Source: Chitinophaga vietnamensis
GTDB lineage: Bacteria > Bacteroidota > Bacteroidia > Chitinophagales > Chitinophagaceae
Assembly: GCF_902167635.1 (NCBI RefSeq)
Contig: NZ_CABHMS010000007.1
Coordinates: forward strand, 124,001-188,000
DNA: 64,000 nucleotides
Reading direction: 5' to 3'
The position numbers and the translations under genes were made by a program. Positions 63,250-64,000 of this stretch are shown in pieces. The notes beneath the pieces are model-generated. The model saw nothing but the letters and a program-made list of their open reading frames with translations, was not told the origin of the DNA and did not search any database. The first letter of the stretch is position 1; the number at the start of each line of letters is the position of its first letter.

Positions 63250-63275
63250 AGCGCTTAAAGCGCTTCAAGGGCTTA
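63240..63275. terminator. Bidirectional terminator between convergent genes
   Basis: AAGCCCTTGAAGCGCTT and its full complement form a stem of about 17 bp between the short secreted protein gene and the SDR gene. The core is shared with 9121-9163 and the centre of palindrome B. Confidence 0.75.
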
Positions 63276-63281
63276 AGCATT

Positions 63282-64000
63282 TTAAAGATGCAAACCGCCA
63301 TCGCAACGTATAACCGTTCCAGTTATATTACCATTCCGCATCAGGAACACAATGGCATCGGCCACTTCTTCAGGCTGCCCTACCCTGCCTACGGCAGTTT
63401 GACTGGCAAACTGTCCGAAAGCCTCTTTCCTGGCTGCTTCGGGGAGGAAATCCCACCAGGGAGTATCTACTACGCCAGGTGAAACAGCGTTTATCCGTAA
63501 GGGTTGTATCTCTTTGGCGATGCCAGGCACCATCAGCTCCAGCGCGCCGTTGATAGCAGCCAGACCGGAAGTGCCGGGCAAAGCAGCCACGGAAGAAATA
63601 GCACTGATAAGCGTAATACTACCATTCTTTTGCAGATAAGGCAATGCCGCCTGTATAGTGTTCAGCTGCGGCCAGAACTTGCCTTCGAAGCCTTCGCGCA
63701 GTTCGTCTAAAGAGAGATCGGCAAACAGGCCACCACCCTTGGCGCCGCTGAGCGCCACCACCAGGTGATCTACCGGGCCATAGCCTGCAAAGAAACTATC
63801 AATAGCTGCACGGTTGCAGCTGTCGAGCACCGCTGATTGTAAGCCCTCCACCTCCCTGGTGGCGGCTTCCAGCCTGTCTGCCGATCTGCCGGTGATGGTT
63901 ACTGCCGCTTTCTCTTTGGCCAACAATTTTGCGGTGGCCAGGCCAATGCCTGAAGAGCCGCCAGCGATCACTACTTTCCTGTTTTCAAATGAGGTGCTCA
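63282..64000 (-). CDS. SDR-fold protein with altered active site (start codon at window edge)
   Basis: At least 239 residues. The frame runs to the window end, where the last two bases read TG on the minus strand, so the ATG is probably cut by a single base and the protein begins STSFENRKVVIAGGSSGIG. The dinucleotide loop GGSSGIG is intact. The catalytic YxxxK is not: the aligned segment SGLAAINGALEL has Leu for Tyr and Asn for Lys. The usual PG-x-V-x-T segment is present (VSPGVVDTPWW). It may be an atypical oxidoreductase or an NAD(P)-binding regulator. Confidence 0.85.
   Translation of the reverse strand, partial: STSFENRKVVIAGGSSGIGLATAKLLAKEKAAVTITGRSADRLEAATREVEGLQSAVLDSCNRAAIDSFFAGYGPVDHLVVALSGAKGGGLFADLSLDELREGFEGKFWPQLNTIQAALPYLQKNGSITLISAISSVAALPGTSGLAAINGALELMVPGIAKEIQPLRINAVSPGVVDTPWWDFLPEAARKEAFGQFASQTAVGRVGQPEEVADAIVFLMRNGNITGTVIRCDGGLHL

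Overview
The window comes from a Bacteroidota chromosome of roughly even base composition, most likely Chitinophaga or a close relative in the Chitinophagaceae (inference). The grounds are three SusC/SusD pairs, many lipoproteins with a short leader ending in Cys, PorT-like barrels, exosortase N, tandem TldD/TldE pairs beside a MoxR/Bat operon, a Nudix-type arabinose regulator, and promoters of the Bacteroidota type (TTG, 19-21 bases, TAnnTTTG). I saw no rRNA, tRNA, CRISPR array, integrase or transposase.

Layout. 1-495: tail of a discoidin-domain protein. 504-1010: an array of 50-51 bp repeats with a 13-bp palindromic core, flanked by inverted copies. 1141-7412: a TetR regulator and a three-gene RND efflux operon, with three copies of a shared operator. 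7514-12851: two outer-membrane barrels, an aldose-1-epimerase-like protein, two alpha/beta hydrolases and a small membrane protein. 12893-25809 (minus strand): MoxR ATPase, DUF58, BatA-like and two further membrane proteins, then a duplicated TldD-TldE pair. 25914-30326: DUF4159 protein, exosortase N and its VIT-domain partner. 30610-36109: SusC/SusD and an AraC regulator. 36357-39788 (minus): GH51 arabinofuranosidase, Nudix-fold regulator and aldose epimerase, an arabinose unit.

40012-60187 (minus) is the most unusual region: twelve consecutive genes with small gaps, about 20 kb. It has two repeated modules (SusC, SusD, fasciclin lipoprotein, accessory lipoprotein of the DUF5007 or DUF5008 type), then three paralogous lipoproteins joining a phosphodiesterase-like domain to a LamG-like domain, with an M60-type metallopeptidase between them. 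No glycoside hydrolase or polysaccharide lyase is present. The phosphodiesterase-like domains have lost most of the expected metal ligands. It looks like a surface capture machine for a glycoprotein or glycopeptide rather than a normal polysaccharide locus (inference).

60867-64000: peptidase E, a TetR regulator next to a VOC-family gene with a shared operator, a short secreted protein that may be frameshifted, and an SDR protein whose start codon lies at the window edge.

Three long palindromic elements (8034-8222, 36104-36353, 61552-61672) share conserved ends but have arms that vary together within each copy. Two of them supply stop codons, and one supplies the C-terminus, of the gene upstream.
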